From the NCBI GenBank assembly GCA_027296055.1, contig JAPUJT010000055.1, positions 1-55,233 on the forward strand: a stretch of 55,233 nucleotides of DNA, written 5' to 3'. Positions within the stretch are counted from its first letter, which is position 1; every line of letters begins with the position of its first letter. This document shows positions 42,254 through 50,869 of the stretch, piece by piece. A program made the translations under genes and the position numbers. The DNA comes from Planctomycetota bacterium. GTDB lineage: Bacteria > Planctomycetota > JAPUJT01. The notes below the pieces were generated by a model. The model ran no database searches and was not told the DNA's origin. It saw only the letters and a list, made by a program, of their open reading frames with translations.

Positions 42254-43134
42254 GTGGATACCCCCATTTCCCGCTCCAGGAGCGTGACGATCCGGCCGGC
42301 GATATCCGTTCCACTGACCGTTTCGATACCCTCGAGGCCCGGGGAGGCGTTCACCTCCAGGACGAGGGGCCCTCGCTCCGGTTCAAGAAAATCCACCCCC
42401 GCCACCTCGAGGCCCAGGGTGCGGGCAGCCCCCAGCGCCAGGCGTCCCACCTCCGGCGTGACCTCGGTAGGGACGGCGTTACCCCCGAGATGGACATTCG
42501 ATCGAAACTCCTCTCCCTCTGCCGACCGTCGGATCGCGGCGACGACCTCCTCGCCCACCACGAAGGCCCGGAGGTCGCGTCCGCGGCACTCCGAGATGAA
42601 TTTCTGTATCAGCACGTAGCGGCGGTCTTGATGGAGGGCCTCGACCTTCTCCTCTGCCTCGATCTCGCTCTCGGCCAGGAACACGCCCTTCCCCTGAGCC
42701 CCCTCGAGGACCTTGAGGATCACGGGAGGCCCGCCGACCTCCGCGATAGCCCTTCGAACGTCGTCCTGCCGGAGCGTGAGTGACGTGGGAGGAACGGGGA
42801 TCCCCTTCCCGCTCAACAACTGGATGCACCGGAACTTGTCGCGGCAGCGGAGGATGGCATCGGAGCCGTTGAGGGAGTACACCCCTCGCTCCTCGAACTG
42901 TCGGAGCACCGCGATCCCGGAGGCGTTGGTCGAAGCCCCGATACGGGGGACGATGGCATCGATCCCGGTGACAGGCTCTCCCTCGTAGTCGAGGTCGGCG
43001 TGACCCTCCCCCGAATGCAGGAGGAACAGAAACGGGTCCATCGCCCGCGCCTCATGCCCCGCCTTCCGGCACGACTCGACGAGCCGCCGGGTGGAGTAAA
43101 TGTCCTCGTGACGGGAAAGAATGGCGACGTTCAT
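42250..43134 (-). CDS. RimK-like ATP-grasp ligase
   Basis: 294 residues. An N-terminal pre-ATP-grasp domain with D-A-I-V-P-R-I-G-A-S is followed by the ATP-grasp core: G-A-Q-G-K-G-V-F-L-A-E-S, Q-K-F-I-S-E-C-R-G-R-D-L-R-A-F-V-V-G, and V-D-F-L-E-P-E-R-G-P-L-V-L-E-V-N-A-S-P-G-L-E-G-I with the metal-binding Glu/Asn. This is the RimK pattern, glutamylation of ribosomal protein S6 or lysine-biosynthesis-type ligation. Without S6 or LysW nearby the substrate is open. A minus-strand TACAAT at 43145-43150 lies about ten bases before the ATG, suggesting an almost leaderless message. Confidence 0.88.
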   Translation of the reverse strand: MNVAILSRHEDIYSTRRLVESCRKAGHEARAMDPFLFLLHSGEGHADLDYEGEPVTGIDAIVPRIGASTNASGIAVLRQFEERGVYSLNGSDAILRCRDKFRCIQLLSGKGIPVPPTSLTLRQDDVRRAIAEVGGPPVILKVLEGAQGKGVFLAESEIEAEEKVEALHQDRRYVLIQKFISECRGRDLRAFVVGEEVVAAIRRSAEGEEFRSNVHLGGNAVPTEVTPEVGRLALGAARTLGLEVAGVDFLEPERGPLVLEVNASPGLEGIETVSGTDIAGRIVTLLEREMGVST

Positions 43135-43192
43135 GTTGACGATGATTGTACAAGATCAGAGAGCCGGCGCGAAACGGCGGTTTCCGCTCCGG

Positions 43193-43220
43193 TTGCCTGG
43201 CTTGCGGTGATGAGTATAAT
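43193..43220 (+). promoter_or_regulatory. Promoter for the MoxR/VWA operon
   Basis: TTGCCT (43193-43198), 16-base spacer, perfect TATAAT (43215-43220). Predicted leader about 60 bases before ATG 43286. The region 43135-43285 is divergent between the RimK-like and MoxR genes. Confidence 0.55.
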
Positions 43221-43285
43221 GTGTGCGAACTCTAGAGTTTCTGGAAATCGCGACGGCACGGACGGCGAGCGAAAGGGAGACGGAA

Positions 43286-44329
43286 ATGGCGGCCGAGGAA
43301 GAATCGCGGAACATGGAGAAGGGCGACCTGGAGGCGGTCAAGAAGCTCCAGGATGGCTACCAGACAATCCGCAAGGAGATGTCGAAGGCGATCATCGGCC
43401 AGGAGAAGGTGCTGGAAGAGCTCCTGATCTCGATATTCGCCAAGGGACACTGCCTCCTGATCGGGGTCCCTGGCCTCGCCAAGACCTTGATCATCAGCAC
43501 CCTGGCGGAAACCCTATCCCTATCCTTCAACCGGATCCAGTTCACTCCCGATCTGATGCCCTCCGACATCACGGGGACCGAAGTGATCCAGGAGGACAAG
43601 ACGACTGGCGAGAGGAAGTTCCACTTCCTCAAGGGTCCGATCTTTGCCAACGTCATTCTCGCGGACGAGATCAATCGGACGCCTCCCAAGACCCAGGCGG
43701 CCCTCCTCGAGTCGATGCAGGAGCATCAGGTCACGGCGGGGGGTATGTGTCATGTCCTGGAAGAACCGTTCTTCGTCCTGGCCACGCAGAACCCGATCGA
43801 GCAGGAAGGGACCTATCCCCTCCCCGAAGCTCAGCTGGATCGGTTCATGTTCAACGTCCTCGTCGACTACCCCGACAAGGAAGAAGAGTACGACATCATG
43901 CGGCTCACCACGGCCCCTCAGGAGATCAAGGTGGGCCCGGTGATGGGGAGGGAGGAGATCCTCGCCCTCCAGGACATCGTGCGCCGCGTTCCGATTGCCG
44001 AGCATGTTGTCCGATTCGCCATGACCCTTGCACGGGCGACCCGCGTGACGAAGGAGGAGGCGTTTCCCTTCATCAAGGAGTGGCTCTCGTGGGGGGCAGG
44101 TCCGCGGGCCAGCCAGTACATGATTCTTGGGGGGAAGGCGAGGGCGGTTCTCCACGGGCGGAGCTACGTCTCGACGGATGACATCGTGGCCGTGGCCCAC
44201 CCGGTCCTGCGTCACAGGTTGATCACCAACTTCAACGCCGAGGCGGAGGGGATCACGAAGGATCACATCATCGACCGTCTCATCGAGAGCATCCCTCGCA
44301 AGGGGGAGGCCCTCCAGGGCGTCTCCTGA
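43286..44329 (+). CDS. MoxR-family AAA+ ATPase
   Basis: 347 residues from ATG 43286, chosen over GTG 43223 because AAAGGGAG sits just upstream. AAA+ motifs: Walker A G-V-P-G-L-A-K-T (60-67), Walker B I-L-A-D-E-I-N-R (124-131), sensor 1 [22 protein letters not shown] and the MoxR lid domain with G-A-G-P-R-A-S-Q. MoxR proteins act as chaperones with VWA partners, here encoded by the following genes. Confidence 0.96.
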   Translation: MAAEEESRNMEKGDLEAVKKLQDGYQTIRKEMSKAIIGQEKVLEELLISIFAKGHCLLIGVPGLAKTLIISTLAETLSLSFNRIQFTPDLMPSDITGTEVIQEDKTTGERKFHFLKGPIFANVILADEINRTPPKTQAALLESMQEHQVTAGGMCHVLEEPFFVLATQNPIEQEGTYPLPEAQLDRFMFNVLVDYPDKEEEYDIMRLTTAPQEIKVGPVMGREEILALQDIVRRVPIAEHVVRFAMTLARATRVTKEEAFPFIKEWLSWGAGPRASQYMILGGKARAVLHGRSYVSTDDIVAVAHPVLRHRLITNFNAEAEGITKDHIIDRLIESIPRKGEALQGVS

Positions 44330-44349
44330 GGCGCTGAAAGGACGCATCG

Positions 44350-45252
44350 ATGGCCGAGGATTACAGGAAGTACCTGGACCCCCGGACCCTGAGCAAGATC
44401 TCCAGGCTCGATTTGATCGCCCGCCTTGTCGTCGAGGGGTTCATTTCCGGCCTGCACCGCAGTCCCTACCACGGATTCTCCGTCGAGTTCGCCGAGCATC
44501 GTGAATACGTCCCGGGGGATGACATCCGCCACATGGACTGGAAGGTCTATGGGAAGACGGATCGCTACTACATCAAGGAGTACGAAGAGGAAACGAACCT
44601 CAAGGCGACGATCCTCCTCGACGTCTCCGAATCGATGTCCTACAAGTCCGGCCCGGTGAGCAAATTCGAATACGGGTGTTTCATCGCCGCTTCGCTCGCG
44701 CATCTGATCCTCAGGCAGCAGGACGCCGTCGGCCTGGCCCTTTTCGACAGAAAGGTACGCAAGTACTTTCCTGCATCAGCCCAGCCAGGCCACCTGAAGG
44801 TCCTCCTCCATGAGTTGCAGATCGCCAAGCCGGGAGAGCCCTCCCAGATGGAGCCGATCTTCCACGACATGGCGGAGCGCATCCGCAAGAAGGGCCTGAT
44901 CATCGTGATCTCGGACATGTTCGATGATCTGGCGCAGGCCTCGAGGGGCCTGAGGCACCTCCGGCACCGGAAGCACGAGGTGATCCTGTTCCACGTCCTG
45001 GATCATGATGAGGTGACGTTTCCGTTCGATCGGATGACGCGATTTCTGGGCATGGAAAACGGGCCGAAGATTCTCGCGAATCCGAAGGTGCTGAGAGACG
45101 CCTACCTGGAGGAGTTCCAGAACTTCCAGGACAGCCTCAAGCGGGAGTGCCGCGGGGATCGGATCGACTACGTGTCGATGGACACGAGCCGGCCGCTGGA
45201 CGTCGCCCTCGCGACCTACCTGGCGGTCCGCTCCGAGAAACGCCTGGCGTAG
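44350..45252 (+). CDS. DUF58-family protein with VWA-like domain
   Basis: 300 residues. The DUF58 core is intact: F-A-E-H-R-E-Y-V-P-G-D-D-I-R-H-M-D-W-K-V, then Y-E-E-E-T-N-L-K-A-T-I-L-L-D-V-S-E-S-M with the D-x-S-x-S/M metal-adhesion motif. No signal peptide, hence cytoplasmic. Always next to MoxR in this type of cluster, it is probably the direct substrate or adaptor of the ATPase. The start is 20 bases after the MoxR stop. Confidence 0.95.
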   Translation: MAEDYRKYLDPRTLSKISRLDLIARLVVEGFISGLHRSPYHGFSVEFAEHREYVPGDDIRHMDWKVYGKTDRYYIKEYEEETNLKATILLDVSESMSYKSGPVSKFEYGCFIAASLAHLILRQQDAVGLALFDRKVRKYFPASAQPGHLKVLLHELQIAKPGEPSQMEPIFHDMAERIRKKGLIIVISDMFDDLAQASRGLRHLRHRKHEVILFHVLDHDEVTFPFDRMTRFLGMENGPKILANPKVLRDAYLEEFQNFQDSLKRECRGDRIDYVSMDTSRPLDVALATYLAVRSEKRLA

Positions 45253-45256
45253 CCAC

Positions 45257-47470
45257 ATGCTATTTGCCAACCCCGCGATGTTGTTCGGCCTGCTCCTGGT
45301 CGCGATCCCCATCATCATCGCCCTCCTCAACCGACAGCGCCATCAAGAGGTCCACTGGGCGGCGATGGCCTTCCTCGAAGCGGCTCTACGAAAGAACAGG
45401 CGCCGCCTCACCTTCCAGAATCTCCTCCTGCTCCTTCTGAGGACGGCGATTCTCCTGATCCTCGTGATGGCTCTGGCCCGGCCGTTCCTCAAGGAGAGCA
45501 ACGTCTTCACGTCACCCCCCCAGACCAACCGTCGCGTCGTCTTGGTCATCGATCGGTCGTTCAGCATGGGGCATCGGCCGGGGACCGAGCTCTCCTCCCT
45601 GGACCGGACACGCGAAGCGGTGTCGGAGCTGTTCCGGCACTACGTCCAGGACGGGGATCAGCTCCGGGTCTTCCTCTTCGACGAGTCGACCGATTCCCCG
45701 TACCAGGTGCCGCTGACCGTGGATCCCTCCACCAAGGAGCAGGTGCTCGGCGAGCTGGCCGCTCTGGAGCCTTCCCACTATGCCACCGACGTCGCCCGGT
45801 CGCTCCGTACCGTGCTCGCCGTGCTGCAAGAAGGGGAGAAGATCGACCTTGCCGCGGAGCAAACGGAGATCTTTCTGATCACCGATATGCAGAGAAACGG
45901 CTGGGCGGGGGATATCGGGCTGCGAGATCCAGGACTGGCCACTCGGCTCCGCAAGTTCGGGGAGGCCCACGGAATCCTCCACCTGATCGATGTAGGAGGC
46001 GAGGGGAGCGGGAACCTCGTGGTGCAGGGGTTCGCCGCAGCGGAGCCGATCATCACTCCCGCCGAGCCGATACGGTTGGACGCCGTGGTCAGGAGTCACT
46101 CCGGCCAGGATCAAACGAAGGTGGAGGTGTCCCTGGTGGTGGACGGGATAGTGCGGAAGAATCTTACCTATGATGTCCCGGCGGGGAGGCAGAGGACCTT
46201 CTCGTTCTCCCACGTCTTTTCCACCGCAGGGAGCCACTCGGTCACCGCTCGCATAGCGGCCGACAACCTGGCGATCGACAACGAGAGACACCTGGCGCTC
46301 GAGGTTCGGGAACGAATCCCGATCCTCATCGTCGATGGGGACCCACAGGAAGAACTCTGGAAGAGCGAGACGGACTTCATCCGTTACGCGCTCGCCCCGG
46401 CGGGCGGGGATAGTCCCGGCGACCCCTCCCTGATGGAAGTGACGGTGATCAACGAATCGGATCTCGGCGGTGAGTCCCTCGAGCGTTTCGCCGTCATCGT
46501 CCTGGCGAACGTCGCCTCCCTCGCGGACGACCAGGTCGGCGCTCTCGAGAGATACGTATCGGCGGGCGGCGGACTCCTCGTGTCGCTCGGCGATCAGGTC
46601 GATGCGGACTTCTACGTCTCCTCTCTCTACCGGGACGGGAGTGGACTCCTCCCCGCAGCACTCGGTGACGTGGTGGAGGACGAGGCAATGACCCTCAAGC
46701 TGGAGGATCTCTCCCACCCCGCCATCCGTTTCTTCGAGCCGGAAGATTATCAGGCCATCCTGGCGAACGAGTTCTTCTTCCGTTACTTCTCGGTCAAGGA
46801 GACCGACAAGGAGTCGAAGGTCCTGATCCGCATGGTGCAGGGGGAGGCGGTGACCGGGCCTGTCCTGATGGAGAAGTCGTACGGCCGCGGCCGCGTGATG
46901 CTGTATACGAGCACCCTGGACGATGACTGGAACGGGTTCACGACGTCCTGGACGTACGTCGCCATGATGCAACTCTGGGCGGTCTACCTCTCCGACACCG
47001 CCTCTTCCCAGAAGAACCTGCTTGTCGGTGATCGGTACGAGAAGATCATCCCCCCTGCTTCGTACGCCGATGATGTCAGGTTGATCACGCCGAGTCGCGA
47101 TTCGATCCGGAAGCCCCTCACTCCGGACGACGAGGGGAGCGATCACTTCACGCTTTCCCATGATCCATGTGACGAGGCGGGGATTTACGAGATCATCTTC
47201 AGCCGAGGAGAGACGGAGGCGCCCGTGAAAGAGTATTTTGCGGTCAACGTCAGGACCGAGGAGAGCGATCTAGATCCGATCACGATCGAGGAGCTACGTG
47301 ACCTTCTGCCGGGCGCGCCGCTGCGATACACGGAATCCCATCAGGTCGCCTCCCTGACGGGGATGGCGGCGAAAGCGAAGGGGGGCGCCGGGATCTGGAA
47401 GCTGCTGCTTTCGGCCCTCCTCGTCTTCATCGTGCTGGAAACGATAGTGGCGAGACTCTTCGGAAGGTGA
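45257..47470 (+). CDS. BatA-like membrane protein with VWA domain
   Basis: 737 residues, four bases after the DUF58 stop. The N-terminal double membrane domain (M-L-F-A-N-P-A-M-L-F-G-L-L ... L-L-L-L-L-R-T-A-I-L-L) is the BatA/N-terminal-double-TM hallmark. The VWA domain shows V-L-V-I-D-R-S-F-S-M with a complete D-x-S-x-S-type site. A large extracytoplasmic region (about 230-690) and a C-terminal membrane segment (L-L-L-S-A-L-L-V-F-I-V-L-E-T) follow. In Bacteroidetes BatA-type proteins are linked to aerotolerance; in planctomycetes the role is unknown. Confidence 0.9.
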   Translation: MLFANPAMLFGLLLVAIPIIIALLNRQRHQEVHWAAMAFLEAALRKNRRRLTFQNLLLLLLRTAILLILVMALARPFLKESNVFTSPPQTNRRVVLVIDRSFSMGHRPGTELSSLDRTREAVSELFRHYVQDGDQLRVFLFDESTDSPYQVPLTVDPSTKEQVLGELAALEPSHYATDVARSLRTVLAVLQEGEKIDLAAEQTEIFLITDMQRNGWAGDIGLRDPGLATRLRKFGEAHGILHLIDVGGEGSGNLVVQGFAAAEPIITPAEPIRLDAVVRSHSGQDQTKVEVSLVVDGIVRKNLTYDVPAGRQRTFSFSHVFSTAGSHSVTARIAADNLAIDNERHLALEVRERIPILIVDGDPQEELWKSETDFIRYALAPAGGDSPGDPSLMEVTVINESDLGGESLERFAVIVLANVASLADDQVGALERYVSAGGGLLVSLGDQVDADFYVSSLYRDGSGLLPAALGDVVEDEAMTLKLEDLSHPAIRFFEPEDYQAILANEFFFRYFSVKETDKESKVLIRMVQGEAVTGPVLMEKSYGRGRVMLYTSTLDDDWNGFTTSWTYVAMMQLWAVYLSDTASSQKNLLVGDRYEKIIPPASYADDVRLITPSRDSIRKPLTPDDEGSDHFTLSHDPCDEAGIYEIIFSRGETEAPVKEYFAVNVRTEESDLDPITIEELRDLLPGAPLRYTESHQVASLTGMAAKAKGGAGIWKLLLSALLVFIVLETIVARLFGR

Positions 47471-47477
47471 GAGAGAA

Positions 47478-49919
47478 ATGAACCCCCTGCTCCTGTTCAT
47501 CCAGGTGGCCCCGCGGCAGGTGACCACGGAAACGGAAGAGGCCATTCGCCTTCCCGGAGCGCCCGAGCCCTGGGTGCTCGCCGTGATCGCCGCGTGCGTG
47601 ATCGCCGGCGTCATCTTCGTCTACCGAAGCGAATCGAAGGCCGTCTCCCCCCTCGTCAGGGCTGGACTCGGGACGCTGAGGGTCCTCGTGTTCGCCGTGG
47701 CCCTGGTGATTTTTTTTCAGATCGTTCTCGCCGTCGAGAGGACCGAGAGTCGGGATGGTCAGGTCCTCGTCCTGGTGGATGGCTCGCTCAGCATGTCCTT
47801 CCGGGACAAATACGCGGATAGCGACCACGCCTCGGCTCTCGCTCGGGCGGTCGGCGCACCCGGCTCGGTGGAGGATCTCTCGCGTATCGATCTGGTCCGC
47901 CGCCTCCTGCTCAAGGACGACGCGGCGTTCCTGCGGGATCTCTCTCGACGTAACGCCGTGCGACTTTACACGTTCGATTCACGGCCTCGGCCGCTTCTCG
48001 TCCTGGAGAAGGGCGCCATGTCCGGGGAGTCGGAGGAAGAGATGCAGCGGATCCGTGCTGCCGTCGATGAACTCGTCGCCGATGGTGCGGAGACGGCGAT
48101 CGGAGACTCTCTCAACCAGGCCCTTCGCGACCAGCGGGGGCGGCTGATGGCGGGGATCGTCCTCTTTTCTGACGGGCAATCGAATTCAGGGACGTTTGGC
48201 CTGGATCGCGTGGCCAAACGTCTCTCGGGGAAGGGGGGGCTCTACGCCGTCGGCGTGGGAAACCCGGCGAATCCGCGGGACATCGCCCTCTCGAATCTCC
48301 AGGCGAGCGAGGTCGTTCTGGTAGGTGATCAGGTCCCGTTCGATTTTCAGCTCGGAAGCATCGGATTCGACGCCTCCGTGGATGTCCAGCTTATCGTGGA
48401 CGGAAAGATCGAGTCCTCCGAGTCGATCCGAGTGGAGGGAAGCAACTTCCGTCGCGGCGTTCGGCTCGAGTACAAGCCGATGGCGGCCGGAGAGTACGAC
48501 GTGACGATCCGGACCCCGGTACGACCGGGGGAGCTCCTGGAGGAAAACAATGTCCTCGTCCACAGGCTCAAGGTCATCGACGAGAAGATCCGCGTTCTCT
48601 ACGTGGAGAACTTCCCGCGCTGGGAGTATCGATTCCTCAAGACGGCGTTGATCCGGGACCAGACCATGAAGGTGAGTTGCCTCCTTCTCTCGGCCGACGA
48701 CCGGTTCCCTCAGGAGAGCTCCCCGGGGATCCCCGCGATCGGATCGTTTCCCACCGAGAAAGAGGACCTCTACAAGTACCACGTCGTGATCATTGGTGAT
48801 GTCCCCTCCCAGTCCTTCACGGAGGAGCAGCAGCTCCTGATCCGGTCCTTCGTCGAGGATATCGGCGGCGGGCTGCTCATGATCTCCGGTGAGGGCGGCG
48901 CTCCGGATAGCTACGTGGGGACGCCTATCGAGGCGCTCCTGCCCGTGACGCTCCCTGACGATAGAGCCTCTTCCATCTGGCGAGCGATGGAGCTGCACAC
49001 GGAAGCCTTCCATCCCAAACTGACGGTGGATGGACGGATGAGCCCCATCCTTCGACTCCTCGATGATCCGGACCAGAATCGGGAGCTGATCGAGAATCGG
49101 GACGGACGGTCGTCCAACAGTCTTCCCGGACTGTACTGGACCGCTCGGGTCGGCGACGCCAAACCGGGGGCCAAGGTCCTCGCCGAGCGGGAAGGGCCCT
49201 CAGGGAACTCGCCCCTGCTGGCGCTGCAGTATTACGGGGCCGGCCGGACGTTCTTTTCCGCAACGGATGAAACCTGGCGCTGGCGATCCGGTGTGGGGGA
49301 CAGGTTCTTCTATCGGTTCTGGGGTCAGGTGATAAGGTTCCTCGCGGGAGGGAGGATTCATGGTGGAAAGCGTGTCGAGATCACCACGGACAAGTCCGAG
49401 TATACAATCAACGACCAGGTGAGCATTGCCGCCCGCGTGTACGATCAGGAGTTCAGGCCGGAAACTTCGGAAGAACAGATCCTGCGAATTCTGCGACCCG
49501 GGGATGAGGAGGCAGGGACGCTGGAGATCATCGCCATTCCGGGCCAACCGGGGAGGTACTCGGGGTCGATCGTCGCCGACCGGATCGGCCGTTTCCAGAT
49601 CTGGATGGACCGGCCAGAGGAAGGGTCGGAGGCGCGGGCGGGTGAGGTGACCTTCACCGTGATCGTGCCGCCCCTCGAGTACAAGAACCCCAAGATGGCC
49701 GAGAAGGAGTTGATCCGTGCGGCCGAATTCGCCAAGGGGAAATACTACGATCTTACCGGCGCCGCTCGACTCCCGGATGCCGTCGCCGAGATCCAGCAGG
49801 TCAAGCGAGTTCCCGAGGAAGCGCCCAAAGACCTCTGGGATCGCTGGTGGATGCTCCTCCTGTTCACCACCCTGATCACGGTGGAGTGGGTGGTCCGGAA
49901 GCTGGTAAATTTGGTCTAG
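47478..49919 (+). CDS. Large VWA-domain membrane protein (GATase1-like region)
   Basis: 813 residues. Two or three membrane segments at the N-terminus (about 30-90), then V-L-V-D-G-S-L-S-M-S-F-R-D-K and G-I-V-L-F-S-D-G-Q-S-N-S-G, a VWA fold with D-G-S-L-S. From about 400 a glutamine-amidotransferase-like domain with V-E-N-F-P-R-W-E-Y-R-F-L and G-G-G-L-L-M-I-S-G-E-G-G but no catalytic Cys is characteristic of these operon proteins. A C-terminal membrane segment ends the protein. The last 44 bases overlap the convergent methyltransferase gene. Confidence 0.88.
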   Translation: MNPLLLFIQVAPRQVTTETEEAIRLPGAPEPWVLAVIAACVIAGVIFVYRSESKAVSPLVRAGLGTLRVLVFAVALVIFFQIVLAVERTESRDGQVLVLVDGSLSMSFRDKYADSDHASALARAVGAPGSVEDLSRIDLVRRLLLKDDAAFLRDLSRRNAVRLYTFDSRPRPLLVLEKGAMSGESEEEMQRIRAAVDELVADGAETAIGDSLNQALRDQRGRLMAGIVLFSDGQSNSGTFGLDRVAKRLSGKGGLYAVGVGNPANPRDIALSNLQASEVVLVGDQVPFDFQLGSIGFDASVDVQLIVDGKIESSESIRVEGSNFRRGVRLEYKPMAAGEYDVTIRTPVRPGELLEENNVLVHRLKVIDEKIRVLYVENFPRWEYRFLKTALIRDQTMKVSCLLLSADDRFPQESSPGIPAIGSFPTEKEDLYKYHVVIIGDVPSQSFTEEQQLLIRSFVEDIGGGLLMISGEGGAPDSYVGTPIEALLPVTLPDDRASSIWRAMELHTEAFHPKLTVDGRMSPILRLLDDPDQNRELIENRDGRSSNSLPGLYWTARVGDAKPGAKVLAEREGPSGNSPLLALQYYGAGRTFFSATDETWRWRSGVGDRFFYRFWGQVIRFLAGGRIHGGKRVEITTDKSEYTINDQVSIAARVYDQEFRPETSEEQILRILRPGDEEAGTLEIIAIPGQPGRYSGSIVADRIGRFQIWMDRPEEGSEARAGEVTFTVIVPPLEYKNPKMAEKELIRAAEFAKGKYYDLTGAARLPDAVAEIQQVKRVPEEAPKDLWDRWWMLLLFTTLITVEWVVRKLVNLV

Positions 49920-50697
49920 TCGCGGGGGTCTCCGATTCCTCCGCCCCCTTTGCCATCCTCTTCTGAAGATATCCGGCCGACAGGGCCATGAGGCCCATCG
50001 ATCCGCAGACGATCAGGATCCAGGGCTGCGAGATGGTTCGGCGCAGATCCTCTCCGGAGGGGAAGATGATGCCGGCGGCGGTCTTCAACTCGGACCAGGA
50101 TGGAAGCAGGCCGGACGAGCCCAGGCCGCTGAAGATCACCAGCGCAGATCCGAGAAAGAGATAGCTGAACGTCCTCGAGAACTCGCGGTTCCACAGAACG
50201 AGGCCGAGCCGAAATCTCCGCCGGTCCCGGTCAGGCGTGGGGGTCAGCTTCGGAAGAAACCTCGGGACGGCGGCCAGGTACTTCTTGTACTCCTCCCCGT
50301 ACTCTTTCAGGAGGAACGGTTCTTCCACCCGGATCACCCTCCAGGCGTGCATCGGAACCATCGTGATGATGTAGAGTGCCACGAGGACAGGGTTTCCCGC
50401 CATCACGAGAAACCCGAGATCACTGAGGGCCGATCCGAACATGATCGGGTTCCTGACGAACGCATACGGTCCAGAGGTGGTCACGGCGGGGGGACGATGG
50501 GCGCTCGTGCGGGTCGCCTTGTCGAGATGCCCGTACGACCAGACCTGCAGGCCACGGGCAAGCAGCAGGACCCCTCCCCCGACGGCGAGGGTCAGGGGTG
50601 TCGCCGCCTGAAAGATGAATCCGGCAGCGATGAAGAGGGCCCGCGATCGACTGCGCTTTCGCCGGAGTCGAAACCGTCTCTTGCTGATATTCTTCAC
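49876..50697 (-). CDS. Second ICMT-like membrane methyltransferase with extra C-terminal part
   Basis: 273 residues from GTG 50697, 3' end overlapping the VWA gene. Methyltransferase signature T-S-G-P-Y-A-F-V-R-N-P-I-M-F-G and R-V-E-E-P-F-L-L-K-E-Y-G-E-E-Y-K-K-Y is similar to the gene at 22879. After this core the protein adds about 110 residues with two more membrane segments, absent from the first paralogue. A very basic N-terminus (K-R-R-F-R-L-R-R-K-R) precedes the first membrane segment. Interrupts the plus-strand operon, which restarts from its own promoter. Confidence 0.8.
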   Translation of the reverse strand: MKNISKRRFRLRRKRSRSRALFIAAGFIFQAATPLTLAVGGGVLLLARGLQVWSYGHLDKATRTSAHRPPAVTTSGPYAFVRNPIMFGSALSDLGFLVMAGNPVLVALYIITMVPMHAWRVIRVEEPFLLKEYGEEYKKYLAAVPRFLPKLTPTPDRDRRRFRLGLVLWNREFSRTFSYLFLGSALVIFSGLGSSGLLPSWSELKTAAGIIFPSGEDLRRTISQPWILIVCGSMGLMALSAGYLQKRMAKGAEESETPATRPNLPASGPPTPP

Positions 50698-50793
50698 GGC
50701 AGGGGATTCCTCGAAGTCTCTCCGGGCGGGTTAAGTTAGGCACCGGGGTCCCTTCTGTCAATACGGTCGCCAGGAGGCCGCCGGGCCGGTTTG

Positions 50794-50822
50794 TTCACAA
50801 GTCATGCCAGCACAGGTATAAT
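50794..50822 (+). promoter_or_regulatory. Sigma-70-type promoter for the PQQ-like gene
   Basis: TTCACA (50794-50799), exact 17-base spacer, perfect TATAAT (50817-50822). Predicted leader about 40 bases. Confidence 0.65.
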
Positions 50823-50869
50823 GGAGATCGTCGGCGAGTCTTCGTTCCGTTTGCGGTGAGGCGCTGGTC

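Noticed and set aside
45512..47161. 549-codon minus-strand open frame opposite the BatA-like gene
   Set aside because: Antisense shadow of a well-conserved VWA protein; no start context or motif.
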